19,452 bases of DNA. Origin: Prevotella sp. CAG:1185. GTDB lineage: Bacteria > Bacteroidota > Bacteroidia > Bacteroidales > Bacteroidaceae. Of this stretch, positions 1 to 7,576 are shown in pieces. The DNA lies in contig HF992536.1 in assembly GCA_000436695.1 (NCBI GenBank), positions 1 through 19,452 of the forward strand, in the 5' to 3' direction. The notes under the pieces were generated by a model that had not been told where the DNA came from, did not search any database, and saw only the letters and a list, made by a program, of their open reading frames with translations. A program made the position numbers and the translations under genes. Each line of letters opens with the position of its first letter. Within the stretch, counting starts at the first letter, position 1.

Positions 1-11
1 TTAAATCATGT

Positions 12-845
12 CTAAGATATTTTCTTTGGACAGCAGTGCTTGTAATCATAAGTTTCGGGATCTTCAGATACTTCCACGTATGAATCTGATTCAAATTCAT
101 CTTCAGTGGCGTCTGTATGCTCTGTTACGGTGCCGATGTTATATGCCTCACCGTGTTGCCTGAACATCAGTTCAAGTTCCTCCGTGTATCCCTTCACGAT
201 ATTATCGTAGTCAACATCCTTTAACAGCTTTTTTGTATCAGCACCCATAGCATCAAGACTGTCAATGATGGGCATATCTTTAATAACTGACATAAAAAGT
301 TGTTTTGCCTGCTTAGCTATCTTGTCAAGATTGTCATACTTAACTATTTTACCATATTCGTCGGTAGTGAATTTTATCGTAGTGCCTTTCAGCACTTTTT
401 TTAAAGTATCAAACTTCTCGGTTAGAAGCTTCTGTTTCCATGAGTCTTTTACCGAGTCGCTGACAAATTCAAGAAAAGTATATTCCATCTTATACCCTTT
501 CTTGGTTGAGTCGGTTACGTTTACCATTACCTTGGTGTTAATCCCCATGGTTTTTATCGTATCACCATTCTTTACATCCCATTGGCTCTCGTTTATCCAG
601 TAGATCATTGTGTCGTTTTTGTTGAAAAATGCAACCACATACAGCACCGAATCTCTGCCGGGAGCAACAGAATCTTCTTTCTAGCTAACATATCTTCCGT
701 ACGGCATTGACGTGAAGGAACTGAGAATAGTAATAGCCACAATAATAATGAGTGCAGATAACATTATCCTGAATGAGGCAGGTGGCACGGATGTGCCTGT
801 GGTTTCAGCCGATTGCAGAGTGTTGCGTCTTTTTGTGTTAATCAT
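12..845 (-). pseudogene. membrane-anchored protein of unknown function, interrupted by an in-frame amber codon
   Basis: I do not recognise the family. Reading from ATG 843-845, the first 54 codons encode a polar segment (about 1-26) and one membrane segment (about 27-44, IMLSALIIIVAITILSSF). TAG follows at 681-683. The same frame then stays open for 222 more codons to TAG at 12-14. The downstream part looks like a soluble exported domain with a Lys-rich middle and an acidic C-terminal tail (ATEDEFESDSYVEVSEDPE). The first GTG after the amber (645-647) lies inside what looks like a beta strand, so a separate gene starting there is unlikely. A near-consensus promoter sits 33 bases before the ATG, so the complete unit is 834 bases. 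Likely a recent nonsense mutation or a sequence error. TAG also ends kdsC and ribE, so codon reassignment is unlikely. Function unknown. Confidence 0.7.
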
Positions 846-877
846 AGGCAGCGATTTTTTATATGTATGAATTTTTA

Positions 878-908
878 CAAATATACGAATTTAATTTGTC
901 TTTCGCAA
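878..908 (-). promoter_or_regulatory. promoter of the amber-interrupted gene
   Basis: On the minus strand TATATTTG (878-885) matches the Bacteroidota -7 consensus TAnnTTTG. TTG (906-908) lies 20 bases upstream, the standard -33 spacing. The start site should fall near 872, leaving a leader of about 27 bases before ATG 845. This supports the upstream ATG as the true start of the interrupted gene. Confidence 0.7.
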
Positions 909-971
909 CAAATTCATGGATTATCATGCAAAAGACTTTCGTTTTGCCAGCATACCATAAGATGGACAGAC

Positions 972-1009
972 AAAAAAATGCCGGACATGGTGAACTAACC
1001 ATATCCGGC
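972..1009 (-). terminator. intrinsic terminator of the FolK-like/M64/TPR operon
   Basis: Arms 980-991 and 998-1009 form a 12-bp stem with a 6-base loop and a single U-G wobble in the minus-strand RNA. The stem is GC-rich at its base (GCCGGA/TCCGGC), and the minus strand continues with seven T (978 to 972). It lies 29 bases after the stop of the TPR gene. Confidence 0.88.
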
Positions 1010-1037
1010 AATCAATATATCTTTGAGAGCAACAGCT

Positions 1038-1628
1038 TTATTGCTCGCCTGCCTTCTCCTCACATCCCTTTATCATCCTTTCGAGCTGCTCTATTCTTGC
1101 AGACTTTTGTCCGGCGTTGAAGGCAGAGTAATAACTCATTGCCGAAGTGAAATATTCAGCCGCACATTGCCACTTACTGAGGAACATATAACAGAAGCCA
1201 AGCCGATAATAAATGTCGCCCTTCTCGGCATTGCTGCACACCAGCAGTTTCTTTTCGTAAAGCGGAATGGCCTTCTCATATTCGTTGAGCATAAAATGAC
1301 TTTCGGCAGCCACATTGTAATATACGCTACGTTCCCCGGGCGAATAGACTTCAAGCCGACTCATGGTGTCGTCAAGATAGCGGCACGCCTCCTTATAGTC
1401 AGCCTCATGAAAATAACACACTCCAATGTATGCCCTGAAGCGCGGATTCAGGTTATACTTCTTGTCGAGCCGGTTGAGCAGCAACAGTGCTTCATGATAT
1501 TTTTCTCCGGCAAAATAGTCTAAGGCGCGTTCGAGCATCTCCGAGTCGTTATTGCCGCCCTGCCTATAGGCAATTCCGTGGCTTTGTAACGTAAGTAATG
1601 ATAACATCAAAAGCGCAAGGAATCTCAT
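1038..1628 (-). CDS. secreted tetratricopeptide-repeat protein
   Basis: A 196-residue protein with a signal peptide (about 1-20, MRFLALLMLSLLTLQSHGIA), so exported to the periplasm or beyond. The mature part is helical and reads as consecutive TPR-like units: ALDYFAGEKYHEALLLLNRLDKKY, then RAYIGVCYFHEADYKEACRYLDD, YYNVAAESHFMLNEYEKAIPLYEKKL and YYRLGFCYMFLSKWQCAAEYFTSAM, ending in a charged helix. TPRs normally bind other proteins; no catalytic motif is visible. Its ATG overlaps the TGA of the upstream M64 peptidase gene (ATGA, 1625-1628), which implies translational coupling and suggests that the two products act together, though this is inference. An intrinsic terminator follows. Its partner and exact role are unknown. 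Confidence 0.85.
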   Translation of the reverse strand: MRFLALLMLSLLTLQSHGIAYRQGGNNDSEMLERALDYFAGEKYHEALLLLNRLDKKYNLNPRFRAYIGVCYFHEADYKEACRYLDDTMSRLEVYSPGERSVYYNVAAESHFMLNEYEKAIPLYEKKLLVCSNAEKGDIYYRLGFCYMFLSKWQCAAEYFTSAMSYYSAFNAGQKSARIEQLERMIKGCEEKAGEQ

Positions 1629-2923
1629 TTGGTGTAGAAATCAATCAAACTGTTAAGCGCGTTGCGGCAGACAGTACAGAACTCAGGATTCTCGTTAGTG
1701 CGCATTCTGCAGTCTTGCATGCCGCGATAAACGCCTTTAAGACTATAGCCCGCTCCCTCAAAGAGTCCCACTCGGCTCTGTATTGTCGCCGGGTCGTTGC
1801 TTTCGGGCGTAGGCACGGGCGTGCCCGGCTTTATCAGGTTCTCCCATTTTCCGTGAAAGTCTTTCAGAGTGGTGATGTTAGGTTCCCACGGTTCAACGTC
1901 GTGCGGATACATCGGTATCTGTTCCTGTTCGTAGGCATACTCGTCGCCAAGGCCTCCGAAACTGTGACCGAACTCATGCACCACTACGGGCTTGAACTGC
2001 TTGTGGTGAGTCATCGACAGGACATAAGAGTTGAGTATGCCGCCTCCACCGTATTCATCAGTATTTGTCAAAATGATGATGTGTTCGTAAGGTATGCCTG
2101 CAAGCCAGTCGTGAAGCTCTTTCATGTTAAGCGTGGTAAGATATCTGTTGCTGTAGAACGTATCAAAGTGAGAGTGGAGGGCGGTGTTCTTCCAGATGCC
2201 CTTTGAAGGCTCACTTGTTCCGCTTTCCTTAGATTCAGACTCCACTGCGACAATGTTAAAGCACTTGCGTCTCGACTTAAACGGCTCATGGGCAAACAGC
2301 GCCTCAGTAGCAATGCCGACGTCTTTAAGGAATACGTCCATCTCGTCTTTTGTATATCCCTCGGCAACGAAGGCTATGTGAATGCACTTAGAGGTATCTT
2401 CAGCCTGCTGTATTACTTTGTATGGTGTTATACCGCGTTCACCGATATGTCTGATAAGAATGTCGCCGGGAGCAACCATGTGAGTAAACGTGGCACACTT
2501 TTCGCGGCGATTGTTATACAGGTCGACAGTAACGTCGACAGTGTCCTTGGGCATTGGCACAAGAAAGACATTCTCGAACGACTTGCTCACAGTCTTTGCC
2601 TCGTCATACGACAGCCATTCCTGAAACAGGGTAGAGAAGGAGTTTCTGTAAATAACCTTATCTGAGTTATGAGGTCTGACGGTTATCTGGCCATTGCCCT
2701 CAACCGGCACCTGCGCCAGTCGTTGCCTTTTGCCATACCATCCAGGCATTGTGTTAAGTTTGTCGAGACTTATATCCTGATGTTTCGCGTTACCTGAGAA
2801 GATATAGTCGATTCTCAGAGTTCTGTTTACAAAATACTCGTCAAATGTCTGGCATGTACCGCTTGAAGCACAGCAGAATAATATTGAGAATATAGCTAAA
2901 ATCTGTACACTTAGTCTTTTCAT
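1625..2923 (-). CDS. secreted M64-family metallopeptidase (IgA peptidase M64-like)
   Basis: A 432-residue zinc metallopeptidase with a signal peptide (about 1-24). An N-terminal beta-rich region (about 25-160) fits the M64 N-terminal domain, and the catalytic domain follows. The active-site motif is HEFGHSFGGLGDEY at 316-329: H316 and H320 are predicted zinc ligands, E317 the general base, and G326-D327 the family's extension. The C-terminal Cys-containing signature (CRMRTNENPEFCTVC, about 405-419) is also typical of M64. Founding members cleave IgA, but many gut Bacteroidota homologues have unknown substrates, so IgA cleavage should not be assumed. It lies 66 bases after the FolK-like gene and overlaps the TPR gene by ATGA. 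No separate promoter is visible in the 66-base gap, so it is probably transcribed from the promoter at 3457-3486. Confidence 0.9.
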   Translation of the reverse strand: MKRLSVQILAIFSILFCCASSGTCQTFDEYFVNRTLRIDYIFSGNAKHQDISLDKLNTMPGWYGKRQRLAQVPVEGNGQITVRPHNSDKVIYRNSFSTLFQEWLSYDEAKTVSKSFENVFLVPMPKDTVDVTVDLYNNRREKCATFTHMVAPGDILIRHIGERGITPYKVIQQAEDTSKCIHIAFVAEGYTKDEMDVFLKDVGIATEALFAHEPFKSRRKCFNIVAVESESKESGTSEPSKGIWKNTALHSHFDTFYSNRYLTTLNMKELHDWLAGIPYEHIIILTNTDEYGGGGILNSYVLSMTHHKQFKPVVVHEFGHSFGGLGDEYAYEQEQIPMYPHDVEPWEPNITTLKDFHGKWENLIKPGTPVPTPESNDPATIQSRVGLFEGAGYSLKGVYRGMQDCRMRTNENPEFCTVCRNALNSLIDFYTK

Positions 2924-2989
2924 AATGCGTTATATAAAAAAGGGTTATACTCAATAAGTTATGTCGTATTTTCGACAATTTTGTTCAAT

Positions 2990-3373
2990 TCAGAAAGGAC
3001 ACTCTTTCATAAGTTCCTTAACATATCCGCGCGCCCAGTCCTTGTCATGCAATTTTAGGTCGCCATATTGCAGAATGTCGATGTCTATCTTTATTATGTT
3101 TTCTTTTTTCTCTTCTTTAGTTCTGCCGCAGATACGTTCAAGTTCCTTCATGTTTTTCTCCACCTCATCCAGTCCGCATGAGGTGTGAGTGAACAAAATG
3201 CAATTAAGGAATTTATCCGACTTAATATCGATCGGATTTGTCCATAGCTGTCTGCTGAAAACAATGTCGTCTTTGCCGAACATTTTCTTCAGCAACGATA
3301 TTGCCTCAGTAATGTTCTTTTCATGATTGTAATTGCTTCCGAGCGATAGTATCAACTTCTTGTTCTCTGCCAT
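2990..3373 (-). CDS. short, divergent FolK-like (HPPK-family) protein
   Basis: A 127-residue protein with an HPPK fold signature. LGSNYN (11-16) is the family N-terminal motif; DKFLNCI (53-59) matches the conserved Asn-containing strand; DIDILQYG (97-104) keeps both metal-binding aspartates D97 and D99. HPPK transfers pyrophosphate from ATP to hydroxymethyl-dihydropterin in folate synthesis. Typical enzymes have about 160 residues. Here the catalytic loop is shortened to a Lys/Glu-rich stretch (RTKEEKKENII, 84-94), and the Arg that normally lies three residues before the first Asp (Arg92 of E. coli HPPK) is Ile94. It may therefore be a weak or inactive paralogue or have a different role. No folate gene is adjacent. 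It is first in an operon with the M64 peptidase and TPR protein. Confidence 0.72.
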   Translation of the reverse strand: MAENKKLILSLGSNYNHEKNITEAISLLKKMFGKDDIVFSRQLWTNPIDIKSDKFLNCILFTHTSCGLDEVEKNMKELERICGRTKEEKKENIIKIDIDILQYGDLKLHDKDWARGYVKELMKECPF

Positions 3374-3390
3374 GAATTAAAAGCATTATT

Positions 3391-3441
3391 GGTGTGCCGC
3401 GTATATGATATTGGCAAATATCTTTTATACGAAAGCACACC
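3391..3441 (-). promoter_or_regulatory. nested 19-bp hairpin in the 5' UTR of the FolK-like/M64 operon
   Basis: Three stacked stems share one axis: 3391-3397 with 3435-3441 (GGTGTGC/GCACACC), 3400-3405 with 3426-3431 (CGTATA/TATACG), and 3407-3412 with 3417-3422 (GATATT/AATATC), with a four-base loop GGCA (plus-strand reading). All 19 pairs are Watson-Crick; small internal loops separate the stems. It starts about 9 bases after the predicted transcription start and ends 17 bases before ATG 3373, so it makes up most of the leader. It is not a normal terminator, since no T-run follows. Candidate cis-regulatory RNA, operator or mRNA-stability element; function unknown. Confidence 0.6.
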
Positions 3442-3456
3442 TATAGTTCATTTTTG

Positions 3457-3487
3457 CAAAATTAATGCAATTTTGAATAAGCACAAA
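3457..3487 (-). promoter_or_regulatory. promoter of the FolK-like/M64/TPR operon
   Basis: On the minus strand TAATTTTG (3457-3464) matches TAnnTTTG, and TTTG (3484-3487) lies 19 bases upstream. The predicted start near 3450 gives a leader of about 75-78 bases that contains the nested hairpin at 3391-3441. Confidence 0.68.
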
Positions 3488-3509
3488 ATAAATGAGAACT
3501 AAAAGACGC

Positions 3510-3534
3510 AGAAAAGAATTATGAATTGTTTTCT
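3510..3534 (-). terminator. weak hairpin after the TonB-dependent receptor gene
   Basis: A 25-base inverted repeat (AGAAAA outer arm plus AATT inner arm, one mismatched pair, 3-base loop) begins six bases after the receptor stop codon. It is AT-rich, and the minus strand continues GCGTCTTTTAG, so there is only a short, delayed T-run. It could be a weak terminator; the downstream promoter at 3457-3487 fits a transcription-unit boundary here. Confidence 0.4.
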
Positions 3535-3540
3535 CGACTT

Positions 3541-5916
3541 TTAAAATTCAAACGAAGCCTTAACGTTTATCTGCCTTCCGGTAAGATAATTAGGAACAGC
3601 GTATTGATGATTGGTAACGTCGGTAATCCAATAATATGAGTTGACATTGTTGATGCCGAAAAGGTTAAGGCAGTCAACCCCGAGCCATATATTCTTGAAT
3701 ATAGACTTACGGTCGCCTTTCTCGTTGTTCAGCAGTCTGTAGCTCATACCGATGTCGGCACGCTTATATGCAGGAGCACGGAACGGCTGCTCATCAAGCT
3801 GTCTGTGAGGCGCTCCGAACGGCAGACCATCAGCAAAAGCCAATTTGAGTGACATACGCCATCTGTCTGTACCGGGGAAATAGTCAGTAAAGAACAAGTT
3901 GAGCGAATATCTTTGGTCTGTAGGCATAGGTATGCTCTTGCCGTTAATGTTTATCCTTGTATTCATCAGAGACAGACTTACCCATGAGTCAGTTCCAGGA
4001 ACGAACTCGCCATACAGTTTCAGGTCAAGTCCCATGGCATGTCCGCTACACTGCTGACTTGCGTCATACACAATCTTCACGTTGTCAACCGTGTAAGGCA
4101 CAAGGTTAGACAATGCCTTATAATATGCCTCTGCCGTAAACTTATAAGGACGGTCTTTCATCTTGAAACGATAGTCAAAGCCTGCTATGAAATGTATTGA
4201 GCGCTGACTCTTTATCTTCTTGTTCAGTGTGGCATAAGTTATTCCGTTTATCGTAGAAGTGTCACGCAATTCCTTATAGAACGGTGCCTGATAATATACA
4301 CCCGTGGCAAACCTCATGGTTACGTTATGATTGAATGCCGGAACAATGCCGAGCGACACTCTCGGACTGACAATGCTCTCTTTGTTGAAGTTCCAGTGGC
4401 TGAATCTTATACCATAGTTGAGAGTAAAGAAAGTGTGCTCGCCCTTGCTGCTGAATCGCCATGTATCTTGTATGTAAGTTTCAAGTCTGTTGGCGTCAAG
4501 TGTATTTTTTGCCTTTAGAGAATAAATCATGTAAAGGTCTTCGCCTGTATGCGGAATACTGTATCCGCTCGAATCGCGCATTTCGTATTCCTTGCTGTTC
4601 TCTGTAATATTCTCTATCCGATAGGTCAGTCCGGCCTGTATGTCATGTTTCTTTGTCTTATGTTCAAGAGCCACCTTTACGCTCTTGACCGTAGCCTCAA
4701 GATAGTTGCGGGCATGTTCCATGTATGTGCCCACACCAAGGTTTTCACTTGTTTCGGTCTGTGTGAGCCAGTATTGTCCCTGTATATCGTATTTCTCCTG
4801 CTCATTAGTATGGAACGCTGACGCTATAAGCGACAATTTGGTCTTTTCACCAAATTTTCTTGATATGCTCAACGAGCCGAAATAAGTGCGGAACACATCC
4901 TTTTCCTGACCGTCGAAATATACTTTGAACGATTTGACGTTCTCCAGCGTACCAAACTTGGTTTCACGGTCTTCCGGATAAAAGTTATAATGGTTTTCGG
5001 ATATGTCGCCAATAACCTCTATCGACCAGTTCTTGCTCGGCTCATAAGTGAGATATGTCTGATAGTCGAGGAAGTTAGGATCATATTCTCCTTTGGTTTC
5101 AAGCGAACCGAGAAGATATTTGTTTGTCTTATATCTGATACCATTGCTCCATGAGAATTTCTTGGTGCTAAAGCCTACATAAGCGCTTGCGCCAAGAAGA
5201 TTGGCAGCAACGTTTGCCTCAAACTTCTTTGGCTTCTTGTATTTTATGTCAAGTACGGAAGACATCTTGTCGCCGTATCTTGCTTCAAATCCTCCAGTAG
5301 AAAACCCTATCGACTCAACCATGTTGGGGTTAATAATTGACAAACCTTCCTGTTGACCGCTTCTTACAAGGAACGGACGATAAATCTCTACGTTGTTTAT
5401 ATACACACTGTTTTCATCAAAACTTCCGCCTCGCACGTTGTATTGAGAAGACAACTCACTGTGAGTAGAAACTCCGGCCTGCGACTGAATGAGTTCCTCT
5501 ACGGCATTTCCCGTAACACTAGGAGAGTTTTTCATGTCCTTAGTCTCAAGCTGCTGGGTGCTTCCTGTCTGTCTTCTCTTTTCCGTTACGGTTATTCCTG
5601 CCAGCTGATTGTCGTCAAAAAGCTGTATGAGCAGCGTCTGCTTGCCGCGGGGACGACGGAGTACACGTGTCTTTGTCTTGTATCCTACCATTGAGAATCT
5701 AACAACGACACTGTCTGCCGAGCGCAGTTGCATAGAGAACTCACCTTTAAGATTGGTCATTGTCATCTTTCCCTGTTCAACCACAGATACGGTTGCCAGC
5801 TCCACAGGACTCATGTTGCTGTCTGTAACTTTTCCCTGTAGCGTGAAAGTCTGTGCTTTTACGCATATCACGCATAAAAGCAAAAGTACTGTTATATAGA
5901 ATTGTCTTATTTTCAT
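3541..5916 (-). CDS. TonB-dependent outer-membrane receptor
   Basis: A 791-residue outer-membrane protein. Signal peptide about 1-21 (cleavage near VKA-QTF). A carboxypeptidase-regulatory-like beta domain follows (about 24-105, FTLQGKVTDSNMSPVELATV), then a plug domain (about 115-225) with the hallmark QYNVRGGSFDENSVYINNV (158-176). A long barrel ends in ASFEF, the terminal-Phe signal used by the BAM complex. TonB/ExbBD energy would drive uptake of an unknown ligand. No SusD-like partner gene is adjacent, and the length is under the roughly 1000 residues typical of SusC, so it is not a classic Sus pair. It lies 49 bases after the GNAT/FemAB-like gene and probably shares its promoter. No Fur-like or other operator was recognised. 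Confidence 0.93.
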   Translation of the reverse strand: MKIRQFYITVLLLLCVICVKAQTFTLQGKVTDSNMSPVELATVSVVEQGKMTMTNLKGEFSMQLRSADSVVVRFSMVGYKTKTRVLRRPRGKQTLLIQLFDDNQLAGITVTEKRRQTGSTQQLETKDMKNSPSVTGNAVEELIQSQAGVSTHSELSSQYNVRGGSFDENSVYINNVEIYRPFLVRSGQQEGLSIINPNMVESIGFSTGGFEARYGDKMSSVLDIKYKKPKKFEANVAANLLGASAYVGFSTKKFSWSNGIRYKTNKYLLGSLETKGEYDPNFLDYQTYLTYEPSKNWSIEVIGDISENHYNFYPEDRETKFGTLENVKSFKVYFDGQEKDVFRTYFGSLSISRKFGEKTKLSLIASAFHTNEQEKYDIQGQYWLTQTETSENLGVGTYMEHARNYLEATVKSVKVALEHKTKKHDIQAGLTYRIENITENSKEYEMRDSSGYSIPHTGEDLYMIYSLKAKNTLDANRLETYIQDTWRFSSKGEHTFFTLNYGIRFSHWNFNKESIVSPRVSLGIVPAFNHNVTMRFATGVYYQAPFYKELRDTSTINGITYATLNKKIKSQRSIHFIAGFDYRFKMKDRPYKFTAEAYYKALSNLVPYTVDNVKIVYDASQQCSGHAMGLDLKLYGEFVPGTDSWVSLSLMNTRININGKSIPMPTDQRYSLNLFFTDYFPGTDRWRMSLKLAFADGLPFGAPHRQLDEQPFRAPAYKRADIGMSYRLLNNEKGDRKSIFKNIWLGVDCLNLFGINNVNSYYWITDVTNHQYAVPNYLTGRQINVKASFEF

Positions 5917-5965
5917 CTCGAATATAACGAGAATTATTGATGATTATTGTTTTTTATTGGCACGA

Positions 5966-6937
5966 TTATTCCCTGTATGACCATGACAGAAGTTTATTTA
6001 TCCATTTTATCGAACATCTGAACCATCTGTATGTCCCTACAGGCTTACCTCCAAAACTTAAAATAAACTCTCTGAAATTATTTCTTTTAAACGGCAAGCC
6101 CACATCCATAAAGTAGATATGATCATAGCCTTGATTGTATGCATGCTTTATAGCAGCCCATGTTGTTATTGCGTTAGTACGCTTTCTGTAAAAATTCTTT
6201 TTTGAAGCCAGATACCACATATAACAGTTTGTCTCCGAATAGACGCAGAGACATCCGCCGACCATAATGTCTTTATGATAAGTGGTAAATATATTGCCGT
6301 AGCCCTTTTGCAACAAATCACGAAAAAGTTTTGAGTCAGGTATATATCTTCGTATCTTTATTGAGATATAATTTTTCAGAATTTTGAAGAAATCACTAAA
6401 TTCTTTGTCTGTTGTCGCCAGTTTGGTCTTTAATCCAGATTTGTTGGCATTGATAAGACTCTTTCTTATCTTTACTGTCAGTCTCTTTTCTGGCTTCATG
6501 CTGTGAAGTGAGTTATGAATCTCCATCCAATGCACCGGAAAAAAGCCATTGCTTCTGAACTTGCTGTATCCGAACATCTTTGTGCTGAGGTCACTGAATT
6601 CAATATAAAGGCAAAGAGCCTTTCTCAACTCTTTTGTTATGCATTTCAGCATTTCGCCAAACACTTCCTCCTTATTGCAGTCGGGCGTATATTCGCCTTC
6701 GCCGTATGCTCTTCCCTGAGTGAAAAGATATGGCGGAAATAATGAACCTCTGCGCCTAAGCATCACAAGCATGTGAGCAACAATCTTATCATCATCATAG
6801 GCGATAACCATATAGGGCTTCTGGCCCGGGGTCTTTTCTATGATTTTGAACATCTCGTCGCTATGAAACAATTTATTGCATTGCATTGGCGGCAAATTCT
6901 CGCTTTTTGAAATAATGACGACCTTTATTTCATTCAT
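5966..6937 (-). CDS. FemAB/GNAT-like acyltransferase family protein
   Basis: A 323-residue cytoplasmic protein of the acetyltransferase/FemAB-like type common in Bacteroidota. The layout suggests two GNAT-fold halves. The N-terminal half includes FHSDEMFKIIEKTPGQKPYMVIAYDDDKIVAHMLVML (about 24-60). The C-terminal half includes IMVGGCLCVYSETNCYMWYLASKKNFYRKRTNAITTWAAIKHAYNQGYDHIYFMDVG. The end, FKRNNFREFILSFGGKPVGTYRW, matches the conserved 'small-in-family' tail as I remember it. Relatives add acyl or aminoacyl groups to cell-envelope precursors, but the substrate here is unknown. It lies directly upstream of the TonB-dependent receptor gene, probably co-transcribed. A promoter -7 box ends only four bases before the ATG, so the mRNA may be leaderless. 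M18 is an alternative start, but the earlier ATG fits the fold better. Confidence 0.72.
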   Translation of the reverse strand: MNEIKVVIISKSENLPPMQCNKLFHSDEMFKIIEKTPGQKPYMVIAYDDDKIVAHMLVMLRRRGSLFPPYLFTQGRAYGEGEYTPDCNKEEVFGEMLKCITKELRKALCLYIEFSDLSTKMFGYSKFRSNGFFPVHWMEIHNSLHSMKPEKRLTVKIRKSLINANKSGLKTKLATTDKEFSDFFKILKNYISIKIRRYIPDSKLFRDLLQKGYGNIFTTYHKDIMVGGCLCVYSETNCYMWYLASKKNFYRKRTNAITTWAAIKHAYNQGYDHIYFMDVGLPFKRNNFREFILSFGGKPVGTYRWFRCSIKWINKLLSWSYRE

Positions 6938-6941
6938 ACCG

Positions 6942-6972
6942 CAAAAATAATAAATCTTTTCTAAAAAATCAA
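6942..6972 (-). promoter_or_regulatory. promoter of the GNAT-like/TonB receptor unit (possibly leaderless)
   Basis: On the minus strand TATTTTTG (6942-6949) matches TAnnTTTG and TTG (6970-6972) lies exactly 20 bases upstream. The G of the -7 box is only four bases before ATG 6935-6937, so transcription would start at or within the start codon. Confidence 0.6.
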
Positions 6973-6983
6973 TAAGGTTTGCC

Positions 6984-7012
6984 TTGAATTGACTTATTAT
7001 TGCCTAACTTTG
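6984..7012 (+). promoter_or_regulatory. promoter of the nitroreductase/DUF2520/kdsC/maf cluster
   Basis: TAACTTTG (7005-7012) matches TAnnTTTG. TTG (6984-6986) lies 18 bases upstream, one base short of the usual spacing. The predicted start near 7018 leaves a leader of about 28 bases. It is divergent from the promoter at 6942-6972, with 12 bases between the two -33 elements. Confidence 0.65.
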
Positions 7013-7046
7013 TAGGGCTTTAATAAATCAAACGTATTTACTACAG

Positions 7047-7574
7047 ATGAACAGTTTTAAAGATTTAGTTCAAAAACGCCGTAGTTACAGGGACTTTACG
7101 GATGAAGAAATAGATTCTGAAGATGTTAGATTGATATTACGTGCGGCTCTGATGTCACCAAGTTCAAAAGGTCGCCGTTCATGGCATTTTATTGTTGTTG
7201 ACGACAAAATGGCAATAGATAAACTTTCCGATGCAAAAGATATGGGAGCCAAGTTTTTGGCAAAGTCTTCATTGGCCATCGTTGTGTTGGGTAATCCGCA
7301 AGAGAACGACTGTTGGATTGAAGACGGCTCTATCGCTGCATTTGCAATGCAGCTGCAGGCAGAAGAACTTGGACTTGGCTCATGCTGGGCACAAATGAGA
7401 GGACGAGGCCTTTCTGACGGTACTTCTGCTGATACCGTTATCCGTGGCGTATTGGATATACCTGAAAACTATAACGTTCTTTGCGTATTGGGATTCGGAC
7501 ATAAGAAAGAAGAACGTGCATTGCAAAATGAAGATGCACTGAAATGGGAAAATGTACATATTAATAAATTCTAA
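7047..7574 (+). CDS. nitroreductase-family flavoprotein
   Basis: A 175-residue cytoplasmic protein of the nitroreductase (FMN-dependent NAD(P)H oxidoreductase) fold. Typical features are the N-terminal FMN-phosphate contact RRSYRDF (11-17), PSSKGRRSWHFIVVDD (38-53), and the GLGSCWAQ strand-turn (109-116), where small-family members hold the flavin. Length is at the short end for the family (about 170-220). Such enzymes usually form dimers with FMN at the interface and reduce quinones, nitro compounds or other acceptors; the natural substrate cannot be told from sequence. It is first in a tight cluster: the next ATG begins two bases after its TAA. FMN use and the riboflavin synthase elsewhere in the window are a loose metabolic link only. 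Confidence 0.88.
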   Translation: MNSFKDLVQKRRSYRDFTDEEIDSEDVRLILRAALMSPSSKGRRSWHFIVVDDKMAIDKLSDAKDMGAKFLAKSSLAIVVLGNPQENDCWIEDGSIAAFAMQLQAEELGLGSCWAQMRGRGLSDGTSADTVIRGVLDIPENYNVLCVLGFGHKKEERALQNEDALKWENVHINKF

Positions 7575-7576
7575 TC

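Noticed and set aside
681..683. TAG reassigned to an amino acid, explaining the amber in the first gene
   Set aside because: TAG ends ribE at its normal family length just before a terminator, and it ends kdsC before maf. General recoding would extend or fuse these proteins.
1598..2206. 202-codon plus-strand frame opposite the M64 peptidase
   Set aside because: It overlaps the zinc-motif-bearing peptidase frame on the other strand and shows no protein family features.
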